Assembly (NCBI RefSeq): GCF_023856365.1 | Contig: NC_064533.1 | Location: forward strand, 35,450,118 to 35,514,117 | Direction: 5' to 3' | Length of the DNA stretch: 64,000 nucleotides | From: Brienomyrus brachyistius | Taxonomy: Eukaryota > Chordata > Actinopteri > Osteoglossiformes > Mormyridae | In this document: positions 13,401 to 24,745 of the stretch, piece by piece | Layout of the letters: each line of letters begins with the position of its first letter | Numbering within the stretch: the first letter of the stretch is position 1 | The notes under the pieces: model-generated | What the model saw: the letters and a program-made list of their open reading frames with translations, nothing else | Databases searched by the model: none | Told to the model about the DNA's origin: nothing | Position numbers and translations under genes: made by a program

Positions 13401-15628
13401 GAAGTGAGCCCTGAGTGCTGTCATGGTGATGATGATCAGTTGTGCAGCCATGGGTTTTTCATTGAAGTGGTAACAGCCTGATTTTAGAAACACATGCAGG
13501 ACAACTGAGAGTCAACACAGCTTTGGGAATATGCCCTTGAGTCATTGCCGTGTTCGTTTAGTTGGGACCTTGTTCAGGTGTGGAACATTTTGTCAAAGTT
13601 CACTGGTTTTGTGTTGCTTTGAGCTTTGTCGTATGCAAGTACATTTTGGGGACATGGTGTAGCTCTGTGGATTGGGACTTTGTGCCTATGATCAGAAGGT
13701 TTCTGGTTGAAATCAGAGAGTCATGTCAGAAATCAGAGAGTGATGTCACCATTGGGCCCTTAATGCCTATTTCTCCAGGGGCATTGGATGCTGGTCTATC
13801 CTGCTTTGTGGCCCCCAATCTTTCTCTCACTTGTATACATGTCTGTGTGTCTCTTGGAGAGAAAGATGAGATTGGGGGAAACTATTGAATTTCCCCAGGA
13901 ATAAATTAATCACTGATTAAAATACTGCTATTCTATTAGGGAGTAGAGGAAAGAAACTACTGTGCTGCCAGACCCAAAAACTTCAAAAACAGATCTAGTG
14001 ATGTCATTAATGGAGGGACAAATGACATCCACAGTAAAATACCTGACATATAAAGTGAAGCACCATAGGGAACAGCAATGCTCCCTGACACCTGCACATA
14101 AACACACGTACTGCACATACAGCAATAAACACCTGCACATAAATGCATGTACTGCACATACAGCAATAAACACCTGCACATAAATGCATGTACTGCACAT
14201 ACAGCAATAAACACCTGCACATAAATGCACGTACTGCACATACAGCGATAAACAAAGGCACATGCACAACTGTCACGCTCACAGGCAAGGTGACAGGGAG
14301 TATTTTTAGAAAGAAAGAAAACCATAGCGGCAAATGATCATAGAAGATACAACAAAAATAGCTTTTAGCCATGGGAGCTGGTAATGGGACATGCTGCATG
14401 AGCAGTTGTAGCAAACAATAAGAGAGGTTTTGTTCCTCCCTACATTTATCATTCAAAGATCTACATACATTTATCTCTGAATGATGACTGAATGTATGCA
14501 GTTTTTACCATTGATTTACCACTGACCATTGACTACATTTTGTAATTATTAAGCATTAAGCCTAATTTTGCCTTTAATCATTCCTGGAAAAAAAAATCAA
14601 TTTTGTGAGTAGTCCTGCATTAAACCTTGAGTAGAATGAAATTAAGACACTTACCTACACTTCCTTTTCTTAGCTCATCACTTCCCTTTCTGCACCCTAC
14701 TTTCAGGAAGTTTAAGTAGGATCGTGGGGCTGTGGGCTACTTGGCCTCATACACCATCTCATATTCAGGTTACATAACACCCTGATCTGTGAGTGTATTA
14801 CTCTTTACATTGACCAACAATCTCAAATATACAGCAGCACAGGATACTGTGATAGCCCCAGGATGCTCTCACATCCATGCAAGGGTCATGACTGGTTTGT
14901 GGTACAGCAGGGATGTGTATCAGGTTATAATGGGATCTCTGGAGCCACTCACTGATATACTCTTGGTTTTGCAAAAGGTGACATGACTTTTGAGAGTTGA
15001 TGCTCAATGTCTTCTTCCACTTTTGAGTGTATCTTCCCTCCCACCTCTAGTGCACCCTCACTCCTGCTCCTCACCTGAGTTTGAGTTTCTGAAGGTCGTC
15101 TGCCAGGTTGTCCCTTTCCACTTCAACACGGGATCTCTGATTGGTCAGAGCCTCAATCTGCCTGCGCAACTCCCGCATCTCCTCCTCGTATATGTCGGCG
15201 ATGCGTGTGGGCTCGCGGCTGCGCAGTCGATCGATCTCCACTACCAGGGCCTGGTTCTGCTGCTCCAGGAAGCGCACCTTCTCGATGTAGTTAGCAAAGC
15301 GGTCATTCAAGTGCTGGAGCTCAGCTTTCTCATTGGTGCGAGTAGCGAGGAAATCCTGGTTCATGGCATCGGCAAGACTGAAGTCCAGGGTCTCCCCCAG
15401 ACCGGCATAGCGGGAGGCAGGCAACCCGAAGCTGGAAGAGGAACGATAGCTGGAGTAGATGGGCGAGGAGGTCTTGGTCATCTCGTAGACACGGGATGAC
15501 ATATGGGAGGCACCGGAGGAACCCCGGCCGGGAAAGACGCTACGCACTACGGATGGAGACATGCCGGAGCCGAAAGTGCGGCGGTAGGAGGAAGACGACT
15601 GAGAGGCAGAGGAATAGGATTTACTCAT
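7454..15628 (-). CDS. des: Desmin, muscle type III intermediate filament protein (9 coding exons)
   Basis: Desmin builds the intermediate filaments that tie myofibril Z-discs to each other, the membrane and nuclei. Coding exons on the minus strand are 15075-15628, 12444-12504, 12139-12234, 11058-11219, 10743-10868, 10346-10566, 9431-9474, 8541-8623 and 7454-7495. They join in phase to 1389 nt, or 462 aa (human 470). The exon sizes 61, 96, 162, 126, 221, 44 and 83 follow the vertebrate type III pattern. The Ser-rich head (1-98) begins MSKSYSS and contains SYRRTFGSG. The coiled-coil rod (about 99-405) starts at [13 protein letters not shown] and ends with the [10 protein letters not shown] signature. 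The tail carries ETSPEQR and TIETRDGE and ends QHQQDIM. The start ATG has a strong CCGCCACC context. Introns hold a SINE, a 41-bp minisatellite and a 25-nt poly-C run. Vimentin and peripherin are less likely, given the tail and the neighbours. Confidence 0.97.
11298..11322. repeat. Poly-C tract, 25 nt, in desmin intron 3
   Basis: Uninterrupted run of C on the plus strand between desmin coding exons 3 and 4. Its length is likely unstable or error-prone. Confidence 0.9.
11940..12060 (-). repeat. Dispersed repeat fragment in desmin intron 3
   Basis: Landmarks are GTGGATTTCCTCCCACAATC, CAACTGGCTTCTCTGAATAA and a terminal GGATGGATGATAG. They match the modular repeat also seen at about 4745, 35441, 41400 and 43440. 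Confidence 0.55.
13645..13885 (+). mobile_element. tRNA-derived SINE in desmin intron 1
   Basis: Starts with a degenerate tRNA-like head (GTGTAGCTCTGTGG, then GGTTTCTGGTTGAAATC as a B-box-like segment). A body containing ATTGGGCCCTTAATGCC follows, a typical fish SINE core. A short internal duplication of AAATCAGAGAGT lies at about 13710-13743. It is inserted opposite to desmin transcription. Confidence 0.6.
14089..14252. repeat. 41-bp minisatellite, 4 copies, desmin intron 1
   Basis: Units begin CACCTGCACATAAA at 14089, 14130, 14171 and 14212, with exact 41-bp spacing and few changes. Open frames across it are by-products of the repeat (41 is not a multiple of 3, so all frames are sampled). 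Confidence 0.9.
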
Positions 15629-15709
15629 GGTGGCGGCTTGCTGGCTGGTGGTCTAAGCTGGATGAACTGAGGAGGGTAACAGAGTGAGGAACTGTAGCTC
15701 CAGCTCTGG

Positions 15710-15719
15710 CTATTTGTAG
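15710..15719 (-). promoter_or_regulatory. des: TATA-like/MEF2-like element of the desmin promoter
   Basis: CTACAAATAG on the minus strand lies about 82 nt upstream of the desmin ATG, a fitting place for a TATA-like element with a short 5' UTR. It differs by one base from the MEF2 consensus CTAWWWWTAG. An E-box CAGCTG lies further upstream at 15820-15825. The transcription start was not determined. Confidence 0.4.
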
Positions 15720-16727
15720 CAATGTCCCCTTCCTCCCTCCCCTTCAGGCTTCCTTAATCTCTTTGCCGCCCACCCCCTGCTTCAGTTCTCACCCACCCTG
15801 TTCCCTCAATCCCCACAGTCAGCTGTCATAGTCATACTGGTTCACAACAGACAAGAACTCGGGGCTGCCCCATCAATCATGAGGAACAGGATATAGTTTG
15901 GCCTGGGAAAAAATATGGGGACAGTGAAGTAGGTCCTGTAACTTCATTGGCGGTATTGGATATAGTGTATTTTAGCAGCCAATGCATTAGCTTGTGTTTG
16001 AGAAAGAGAGTCTGCTAAACCTTTCTTGTGAAAGTTTAAGGCCAACAACATTATAAAGTTCTCTACAAGCCATGAAGAAAACAAAGGATGGGAAGAGGCA
16101 CTGTGCTGTAAGGCATGGCTCACTGATTAAGAAAAACTACAGTATATGTCTACATGGGATATATTACACATAGAATCACACACACACATGATGCATTGCA
16201 GACATGGTTTGACAAATGTAAGGTCTAGTGAATCAATGAAATGAAGATGAACAAACCAAGCTGCAGACAAAAAGACGACCTTTTGTCACGTTTCTGGATA
16301 CTGATTTGACATCACAGCATTGCAATGTGAGCGTGAGGTGCCTGTAGCCCTGGGACCTGCTGTCATCCTCGCAACATCTACACAGCATTCCTCTCCGCGG
16401 GGAGGTCTGAGTAACCTTCCTTAAAAAGGAAAGGTATCAGCCGAGGATAGCCGAGTGCACCCTGAAGCAGTGCGCTGCCCACGGAGCAGCGCGCATTACG
16501 CTGCCCCGCCAGGATAAACAGAGTGCTGCTGATGATTATGTCATTCCAATCCGGGAATTACGTGGCATTTAAACAAACAGGAGAGGGGCTCCATAACTGA
16601 GACCATCTGCTGAAGGCCTATAGTCTTCTTAGGGGGCTACGAATCGCTGAAGGTCCTAGAATTTTAGGGATGACCAGTAACTATAGCTGAAATAAAGCAA
16701 GCTCAAGACCTTAACCAGGATAAGCAA

Positions 16728-16910
16728 TTATCCATCCATCCATCCATCCATCTATCCACCCATCCATCCATCCATCCATCCATCCACCCATCCTTCTGTC
16801 CATCCACCTGTCAGTCCACCCATCCATCCATCCATCCATCCATCCATCCATCCTTCTGTCCATCCGCCTGTCAGTCCATTCATCGATCGATCGATCCATC
16901 CTTCCATCCA
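16728..16910. repeat. (CCAT)n tetranucleotide microsatellite
   Basis: Imperfect CCAT/CATC repeats interrupted twice by a CTTCTGTCCATCC-like spacer, giving a loose higher-order duplication. Confidence 0.9.
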
Positions 16911-17625
16911 TGTTCCACCTGTTCATTCAGAATCAAAGAACATGAAGAAGAAAAAAACTATAAATTGTTTGGAAGCCCAGCACCATTCAAATAATGTATG
17001 ATAATGAGAATTCATTTTAAGAAATGAATGTTTGTAACTTACAGGCTATTGGGACTTTTTAGAATGAAGATGCACCAAAAATCTACAGTAATACCCAGAA
17101 TGGTTCTGCTACATCTGTGCTGTATAGTAATGGGATTGTTCTTGTATTTCGGGCCCATTGCCCTGGTATCCAGTCCTCTGCACTGCTTTCGGTGGACCTT
17201 GGGGCTCCAGGAGCCCCTCATCCAGCCAGCCGCCCCAGGTCCCCGGGTTTCTCTTCTCAGGTGCATTGATTGATAGAGTTGTATTAAATTATAGTAAAGT
17301 ATATTTAAACACAGTTTTTGCAAACTTCACTGTTGCCTCCCTGCAACATCCTTCAAAGTCAGCTGTTGAATCCTACCGTTTCAAAACACAGTTCGGAATC
17401 CTATCTCAATGTCATGCTCCTTCAGTGCTGCAACAGTCTAAGTAACTTTTTAACAGCTTGCATATCACACTTATACACTGGTTAGTTTACTTCACACGGC
17501 CACAAATGGGTTACTGAAGTTCCCGCATCAGTGTTCAGAAAGGCTGCAAAAAGTATGAAACAATACTGTAAATGTGTAAGGGTTAGACTTCAATAGATAG
17601 ACTCTAAAGAAAGTTTTACTGTTCA

Positions 17626-17653
17626 CAGCTGCTGGTGTCACTGCTATATATAG
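17626..17653. promoter_or_regulatory. Candidate muscle enhancer: E-box plus MEF2 site
   Basis: CAGCTG (E-box, 17626-17631) is followed 12 bp later by CTATATATAG (17644-17653), which fully fits the MEF2 consensus CTAWWWWTAG. Myogenic bHLH and MEF2 sites side by side are typical of muscle enhancers, and mammalian desmin has such an enhancer upstream. This pair is about 2 kb upstream of the desmin ATG. Function is inferred. Confidence 0.4.
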
Positions 17654-18149
17654 ACTTACAGACTAAAAAGTGTCAGCACTTTGACTCTCTGGGACTTCTC
17701 AGGGAGGGATAGGGACTGACAAAGGATGTAAACACCGCCACCATCAGCGGCAGCCAAACCTTTTCCTTTCATTCTTTCTCATTCTCATCATCATCTTCCA
17801 GCCGTGCCTTTTGCCACTATATAAGGCAGAGGGACTGAAATGGGAGTTCTGTACACGTCATGGGTTCTGTGAAGGAAAGCAGATAAAAGCAGATTCTAAT
17901 GAATGAGAGTGAATCTCACTTGCGTTGAGCAACGGGGCTCAAAGTAACGCCTGTTTAGGAATTTCCTTGAGAAACTAAAGCTCAGCATCTTCGGCATCTC
18001 ACTGTTGTTTTGCTCAAGAATCCAGATATTTAAACGTTATGAACTCTTAACATGAAATGTCGACTAAAAGCCTACGAATGATTTGTGTTATTTACGAAGT
18101 GATGTAATGATATGAAAAATCCCACAAACTATTATGTGTGCATATATAA

Positions 18150-18159
18150 CTATAAATAG
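18150..18159. promoter_or_regulatory. Second MEF2 consensus site upstream of desmin
   Basis: CTATAAATAG is a perfect match to CTAWWWWTAG, about 2.5 kb upstream of the desmin start. A palindromic CCACAGCTGTGG E-box lies at 18333-18344. Confidence 0.35.
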
Positions 18160-18369
18160 TCACGCCTTCAAGATATATAACTTGACATAAATATTTATAT
18201 GAAGTAAAAAATAATAGGGCTGAGATGCAGCTCTCTGCTGGAGGAAGGCAACATATGGCTCATGATAGCGATCATTTTCATGTGGAATGGACTCCGTGAG
18301 CCGCCACAGCAATATCTTCTTATCTCCCTGAGCCACAGCTGTGGAACGACAGTGATATTCTCCTATGAT

Positions 18370-18500
18370 ATTGTTTTCCAACCCAGTCCTTGGGGACCCC
18401 CAGACAGTCCACGTATTGGCTGGGAGGGAGCAAAAATGTGGACTGTCTGGCAGAGAGCTGAGAGGGAGCAAAAATATGGACCGTCTGTGCGTCCCTAAGA
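18370..18500. repeat. Dispersed repeat fragment with 13-bp inverted repeat
   Basis: CCAGACAGTCCAC (18400-18412) is perfectly complementary to GTGGACTGTCTGG (18438-18450), with a 25-nt loop. The surrounding text (AGTCCTTGGGGACCCCC, GGGAGGGAGCAAAAA twice) resembles a repeat common in fish genomes. Confidence 0.55.
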
Positions 18501-19689
18501 CCTTAGCTGGGAAACACAAGACAATGCAATCACCAGAAAGCTTAAAATCACAGAGATACCTGTCAGTAGAAACCGCATGCTTGTGTTTCTCACTCAATCA
18601 CATAGGAACAATAATCATGCCCTGACTCTGAAGAGAGACTCCTAAACTCATGAAATTAAAGTTAAGTGGAGCTCTTTTTGGATGTCTTGAGCCAATAGCT
18701 GAGCCAACAATCATTAAACTGGGCTGGAACAAGGTCATCCCTTTGAGTACCCCAGCATGCATGGGACAGGGAGACAAAGGGCAAACAGCCAGGACTGTTT
18801 AACTCTTCAGCTGCTGCTTTGCTGACATGCTAGCACAGCAGATATTAGGGACATACCTTGTACAATGCAATTAAAGCACACGTTCTTCATTGATCTCAGG
18901 CCTACCTCTGATATTAGTAAAGCCCACACTGTTGGAGTAATACTGACCACGGTATGCCAAGACTGTACTGTAAAATAAACTTCTAATGTAAAACGAGATC
19001 AATGTCTACCGTGGTAATGAATGATTTTCCCTAGAGACTCTGAGTGAAGCACAGGAGCAGATTGACTATGGGCTTTCATCCTCTTACCTCATAAGCAGAT
19101 GTTACCGCCCCCCATAGACCCTGACAACACCACCAGTTCAAAAGTGACAGATGGAAAGAAAGCAAAGAAACTCAGTGAATTTTATCCAGTCTCTGTCATT
19201 ACAGAGAGATGAGTGCTTCTGTATTTACATATAAGAGCTCTTTTATGAAGACGTCGATGATGAGTAACATCTTTGCATTTTTAAGAATCGCCATCAAATT
19301 ATTTTTTGTTTTTTAGGTGATTTAGAGGAAATGTATGCAACTTATAACTTAATCTTTAAGCAATCTGGTTCCCATCTGGTTTATTCATAAACTAAATACG
19401 AACTTTTCACATTTTCAATAGAGTGGTCTTTATTATTGGCTTAAATATTCAAATGTTTTTGCAGTAAATAAATCTGAAGTAATTTATGGTGTGTGTCACA
19501 ATACATACTGTATATGCATATATTTCAAAAAGGTCTGATCTCTGGAAAGTGGCAAACCAAGAGTGAACAGTATGATTATGCGTTGGGGTGTATTTGAAGC
19601 AAAAATAGAAGAGCAGAATGTCTGAAGCAGGGTTGGACTATGTTCAAAATTCAGATGTCATAAAATCACATGTATATTATTCTATAACG

Positions 19690-19690
<1 letters not shown>

Positions 19691-19720
<30 letters not shown>

Positions 19721-19809
19721 CATGTGCCCATGGATATCGAAATGGATATCCAAAAATAAATCTGCGAATGGGTTCCCTTGATAGATCGGGGGGGGGGGGG
19801 GGGGGGGGG
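19691..19809. repeat. (GT)n microsatellite and poly-G run
   Basis: A (GT)n tract at about 19691-19720 and a G run at 19790-19809, both simple low-complexity sequence. Confidence 0.9.
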
Positions 19810-20440
19810 TTCAGACCTGTTATTTTACTACGTAACCATGTGCCTGTGCTTCCCCCGTGTTGTACCCCCCTGCCAGCAATCCGACCATGACATCCATAGC
19901 TTCTAATGAACTATTTTTAGGATTTGTTGAACCACCTCTCCAGCAGGGGGCGGATAGCAAGAAATTTGGTAGCATACAGAGCAAGGAGACTCTCTGCCGT
20001 TGTTTCCCCTTTTTTAATCTGTGAGCTAGTTCCGATTTTCTCTTTCTTTTTTGCTGGTTAAGTGTATGGTTCGATGTGCTTTAACTTTAATGCACGTAAG
20101 TGAGATTATAACATCATCTATACTATCGTTTTCATATAGGATCGTATCGGTGCTCTCCGATGTATTTCTAGGTAAATCGGGTTGTATTTCTGTCTCATAG
20201 ACGAAATTGCTTAACATGATTCATTTCCGAATAGCGAAAACATTTAAGATATGTTTTCAGATGACGAATCCTTTGCTATAGCTGTCCATTATAGCTAGAC
20301 TGCGAAACAGTTGAGTAATTTAATCTTAATTCGTTTATAGATATTTCTGCTCGTGAACAATAACTATTTACAAATCCACTTTTAATTACATGTAAGTTTA
20401 TAACCCATCTGCCTCCGCATGCCATCTTTTTTCCCCTCAA

Positions 20441-20443
20441 CAG
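20441..20443 (+). promoter_or_regulatory. dnpep: Probable 3' splice site just upstream of the dnpep start codon
   Basis: A pyrimidine-rich tract (CTTTTTTCCCCTCAACAG) ends at 20443, nine nt before the ATG. It implies an upstream non-coding, or alternative coding, first exon that I could not place. Confidence 0.45.
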
Positions 20444-20452
20444 TCGACAATT

Positions 20453-23400
20453 ATGAAGCCCTCTAAAGAAGCCATACAAAATGCAGCCAAAGAGTTTCTA
20501 CACTTCGTGAATGGCGGAGTTTCGCCCTTTCATGGTACAGTGACCCGAAGCTGATCTCCAGTCGTTGCCGATCAAAGGCGCCTACAAGGATTTGTAGTTA
20601 CTTACGAGGAGAGCAGGAATACTTTAATTTACACAAGTATACTACATTGGACGTGTACGATATACATTACAGCTAAATGTGATTTCAGTTTCATGTTATA
20701 AATGTTGGAGGTGAATGTTTAGTTTGTCCTGGCGTCTGCTGCTTTTATTTCTTGTGCATGGTCTTTGTGTAACGATCGTGTGCTGTTTCTCATGTGGACA
20801 TTGATACTGAGGTCTAGCTTGACAGATACAAGCTGATTAGACAGCTGACAAGATGGCCAAAGTTTAACCTCGTCACTTAATCTTAATCTTAACACGAGCT
20901 AGTACTGCTAAGGATTTTTTCTAATCACGTGTCATAATAAGGAAGATCTGCATTTAATTTCCTGGCGTATCAGCCCTGCTCCTCTCTGATTCGCAGTGGT
21001 GGAGCAGTGCCGCTCCCGGCTTCTGGGCGCTGGCTTCACGGAGCTGAAGGAGGCTGATCACTGGGACATCAAGCCAGCCAGCAAGGTCTGTGTGCCTGTA
21101 ACTCTCCCCAGAGCTCAATTAATCTGCTGTCAGCTATTGGTTCTAATGCTCAGATCAGTGTGAGATGCTTTCTGCTTTCTGCCTATATGCAGTACTTTGT
21201 CACCAGAAACTTCTCCACTGTCATCGCCTTTGCTGTGGGTGGCCTGTACCAGCCTGGCAATGGGTTCAGTATGATTGGAGCGCACACTGACAGCCCTTGT
21301 CTGAAGGTGAGGACAGGCATGGAAACTTCTAATGTTTGGAAATTAAGGATGTGATAGAAAGTCGTAATTACTGTGGAGTGGAGGTGCATTCGCCCGTGTG
21401 CGTGTCTGTGCGTAGGTGAAACCACGCTCCAAGAAGACGCGGCAGGGCTGCCTGCAGGTTGGCGTGGAATGCTATGGTGGAGGAATCTGGAATACATGGT
21501 TTGACCGGGACCTGACCATCGCTGGCCGTGTCATGGTCAAGGTACGGCTAAGGATTGTGGTCATTATGGGGCGTGTGTGTAGTGTCGGTGGGCTTCAGCT
21601 TGTCCTCCATTTGTCACCATCTGCTGTGTGCCTGTTTCTGCGCGTTGCCTTGTTCCTCATGCCAGAATGGTGAGCGCCTCGTCCATCGGCTGGTGCACGT
21701 GCCTCGTCCGCTTCTCAGGATCCCCCATCTGGCTATTCACCTTCAAAGGGACATTAACGACTCTTTCGGCCCCAACAAGGAAAACCACTTGTGAGTAAAG
21801 GAGCAGAAGCAGATTAGGCAGCTTTTCATTGCACTTTTTTTTGTATACTTGGGCAAAAACAAAATAGGCCCAATTGCACAACATTAAGTTTCGGTTCTTT
21901 TTTTTTTTTTTGGACGGGAGAGTATGTACTGTTTTTTTTTTTTTTTTTAAGTATCAGAAGTTTATTTTTTATATCAGTGCTCCAACTTTACTGCTGTCTG
22001 TGTGGTTCTGATCCATCCCTGTACCTCCCACTCTGTCAGAGTGCCCATCCTGGCCACTGCCGTGCAGGAGGAGCTGGAAACAGGTTCTGCATCTTCTGGA
22101 GATGCGTGCGGCGCCTCCTGCACGGTGAGCAGCGGTTTTGCAAACTGCCGTCTAACTAGCGAAAACACAGGCCACCCATGCATCATCTGTGGGAAGCAAT
22201 GTACAAGCAGGCTGCGAGGCGCCATTTGCTATCAGTCAGGGGTAAAAGTAAGCAGACTGCGATCCCCTACGGTCTTCCACTTCCTATTCCTGCCATTGTC
22301 TTTCTCCTCCTTTCCTTATGTCAGGCGGAGAAGCACCACTCTGCACTGATCCAGCTCCTGTGTACAGAGCTGGGCGTGCAGCCCGAATCTCTGCTGGACT
22401 TTGAGCTTTGCTTAGCTGATACCCAGCCAGCGGTGAGTCCCAAGACATCTGTTGTGTTTTTTATCTTATTTCTCTGGGGCTTAAAGTATAAAACAGCTTA
22501 ACACCTGAGGCATTGGATAGAACATATTACTTACTGTCATTTATTGCGATATACCTTCTCATCCTGCAAAAATGTTTGTTGAAGTACTATTGCATCAATG
22601 TAACGTAGTAAATGGGTGAATTATATTAAATTAGTTGAATTTTGCTCGTCTGTATGTTTTGTGCAGGTCCTGGGTGGCTTATATGAGGAGTTTATCTTTT
22701 CTCCCCGTCTGGATAACCTGCACAGCTGCTACTGCGCCTTACAGGTGATGCGCTCCTCTCCCGTTAACACAGTGCCCGCGAAGCACCTGCTATTCTGATT
22801 ATGTAATGCTTTGCAAAAGACCAGCATGGAAACTTGTGCCCTTTTCAGCTGGGGCGTCAGAGAATTTATGTCTCCTTTATCGGTCTGCTGCAGGCCCTGA
22901 TAGAATCCTGCCTGGAGGATTCTTTAGCCAAGGACCCCAACGTCCGCATGGTGACCCTCTTTGACAATGAAGAGGTTAGTTTGCTCCCTGGCAAATTCAG
23001 ATCACATCGCGGAGGAGGCTCACCTTCCATGGCGTTCGGTTTTGGTTTTGTTGCAGTTATGAGTAGGGTTGCAAAATTCTGAGAATTTTCCTTTAATTCC
23101 CAGTAATTCCCATGGAAAGTTTCCAACTTGGAATATTTTCAAAATTCCCCAGCACAACTTCCCATGGAATGGGAAGTTTCTGGAAATTTTCTACTCCTAT
23201 GCAACCCTACTTATAAGAGGCTCCTCTTCCATCCCTGTCCCCCAATCCTGCTTCCCAAAGGTGGGCTCAGAGAGTGCCCAAGGGGCCATGTCCAACCTGA
23301 CGGAGATGGTCCTGCGACGCCTGGCCTCGACACCCCAGAACCTCACTGCTTTCCAGGAAGCTGTTCCTCGTTCCTTCCTGATCAGTGCTGACATGGCCCA

Positions 23401-24561
23401 TGCCCTCCACCCCAACTACCAGTCAGTCTCTCCTTCCGTTACTGGTTGACCAGTGACCCATTTGATTTTTAAGTCAATCTAAGGATCCATTTTCTATATT
23501 TAGAATATTCAGTTATTGTGAAAACTCAACGCATTTTAGTTGGAGCTCCGTAAGTATCTGTGTACTGCTAACTGTTAGATTAAGAAAACTAAGACTGAAA
23601 CAGGAAAAGACCGTTTTGTAGTTAAGAACATTCATTGTTTACTGGATTGTTCCAGTAAAATAAAACTGTAAACATGTTCATTCAGTTTAGTAAAATATGA
23701 AATATATATCCTGATAGATTACTTATTTAGACTTATTGTCTAACCTTATTGATTGTATCTGGGTTAATGTAAAATTTCTCTGGTTTTAGCTGTTTGATGT
23801 GTGTTTCTTTTTAACTCCAGAGAAAAACACGAGGATAATCACAGACCAGCCTTCCATAAGGTATTTCATGCTTTTTTTTTGCATGTTCTTCGGGAATAAT
23901 GGAATCGAAAGGGCGTTAAGGGGAACATGTTTGTATCAAAGGCCTCCTCTTACCTGCCCTCTTCTGGTTTTTTGCATGAGTTCTGTTTCTATATTTTGGA
24001 TGATATTGTCCAGACATGTAGCCTCAATGTCTGAATGCCTTCCCTCATCCTCAAGGGGCCTGTTATCAAGTTCAACAGTAATCAGCGCTATGCTACGACA
24101 GCAGTGACGGCCTCGATATTGAGAGAGATAGCTGCCCAGGTCGGCATCCCCTTACAGGTAAGGCAGTGTTCGGGGTCCCCCGGCTGCGGTGTGAGGTAAC
24201 TTGGCAGAGGCATGTGTAACGACACTTGGAATAATCCTCCGCGCTGCAGGATGTGCTGGTTAGGAATGACAGCCCATGTGGTTCCACCATCGGGCCCATT
24301 CTGGCAGCCCGACTTGGCATGCCTGTTCTGGACTTGGGGTGTCCCCAACTGGCCATGCACTCCATCAGAGAGATGTGCTGTACCTCTGGGGTGCTACAGA
24401 CCACCCAACTTTTTAAGGTATTCCACCGCTACCACCATCACATACCTGTGTAGTAGTAGGTTATGAGCTGGGCTCATAACTGTAACATCCCTCACGCCTT
24501 GTTTTCCCAGGGCTTCTTTGAGCTCTACCCCACAGTCCGGAGCATGGTGACGGTGGATTAG
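20453..24561 (+). CDS. dnpep: Aspartyl aminopeptidase, M18 family metallopeptidase (14 coding exons)
   Basis: Cytosolic dodecameric di-zinc enzyme that removes N-terminal Asp or Glu from peptides. Coding exons are 20453-20534, 20997-21085, 21193-21306, 21416-21541, 21666-21790, 22040-22124, 22325-22432, 22667-22744, 22894-22974, 23261-23421, 23821-23860, 24056-24157, 24250-24417 and 24511-24561. They total 1410 nt, 469 aa (human about 475), in phase throughout. All M18 active-site residues are present: His88 (GAHTDSP), Asp259 (RLDNLHS), Glu295-Glu296 (DNEEVGS), Asp340 (SADMAH) and His434 (AMHSIRE). The ATG at 20453 starts [10 protein letters not shown] pyrimidine tract with CAG at 20441-20443 just before it suggests that a 5' UTR exon is spliced in, so an upstream alternative start cannot be excluded. 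Intron 9 holds an hAT-type MITE. Confidence 0.97.
23064..23209. mobile_element. hAT-like MITE in dnpep intron 9
   Basis: 146-bp element bounded by inverted ends TAGGGTTGCA (23064-23073) and TGCAACCCTA (23200-23209). The 8-bp flanks GTTATGAG and CTTATAAG match at 6 of 8 positions, as expected for an old hAT target-site duplication. It is too short to encode a transposase. Confidence 0.7.
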
Positions 24562-24739
24562 TGGATGCTGCTCCTCCAGGCCACTTGTTTGACCTTGATG
24601 AGGTAGTCATGGAAACAGTCTACACTCTGGAATTGTTTGCACTACCCTCAGTCTCGTAACCCCCCTCTCTGCCAACCTTTCGGTCATGATTTACTGAAGC
24701 AGAGTCAAATTCTTCATCTTTTAAACTGATTTTATATCG

Positions 24740-24745
24740 ATTAAA
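24740..24745 (+). terminator. dnpep: dnpep polyadenylation signal (ATTAAA variant)
   Basis: ATTAAA lies 179 nt after the stop codon, followed by a T-rich stretch (TTTTTTCTGAGTC...). It is the only good signal close to the gene. Confidence 0.5.

Larger units (their letters stand above)
15629..20443. other. Intergenic region between desmin and dnpep promoters
   Basis: The two genes are transcribed away from each other. No coding gene was found. Contents are the desmin proximal promoter (15629-15830), a (CCAT)n tract (16728-16910), muscle-type motifs (17626-17653 and 18150-18159), a repeat fragment with an inverted repeat (18370-18500), a (GT)n tract (about 19691-19720) and a poly-G run (19790-19809). 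The dnpep promoter and any 5' UTR exon should lie near the right end, but no clear core promoter motif is visible. Confidence 0.6.

Noticed and set aside
14007..14456. 149-codon minus-strand frame ([18 protein letters not shown] repeats)
   Set aside because: It lies on the 41-bp minisatellite in desmin intron 1.
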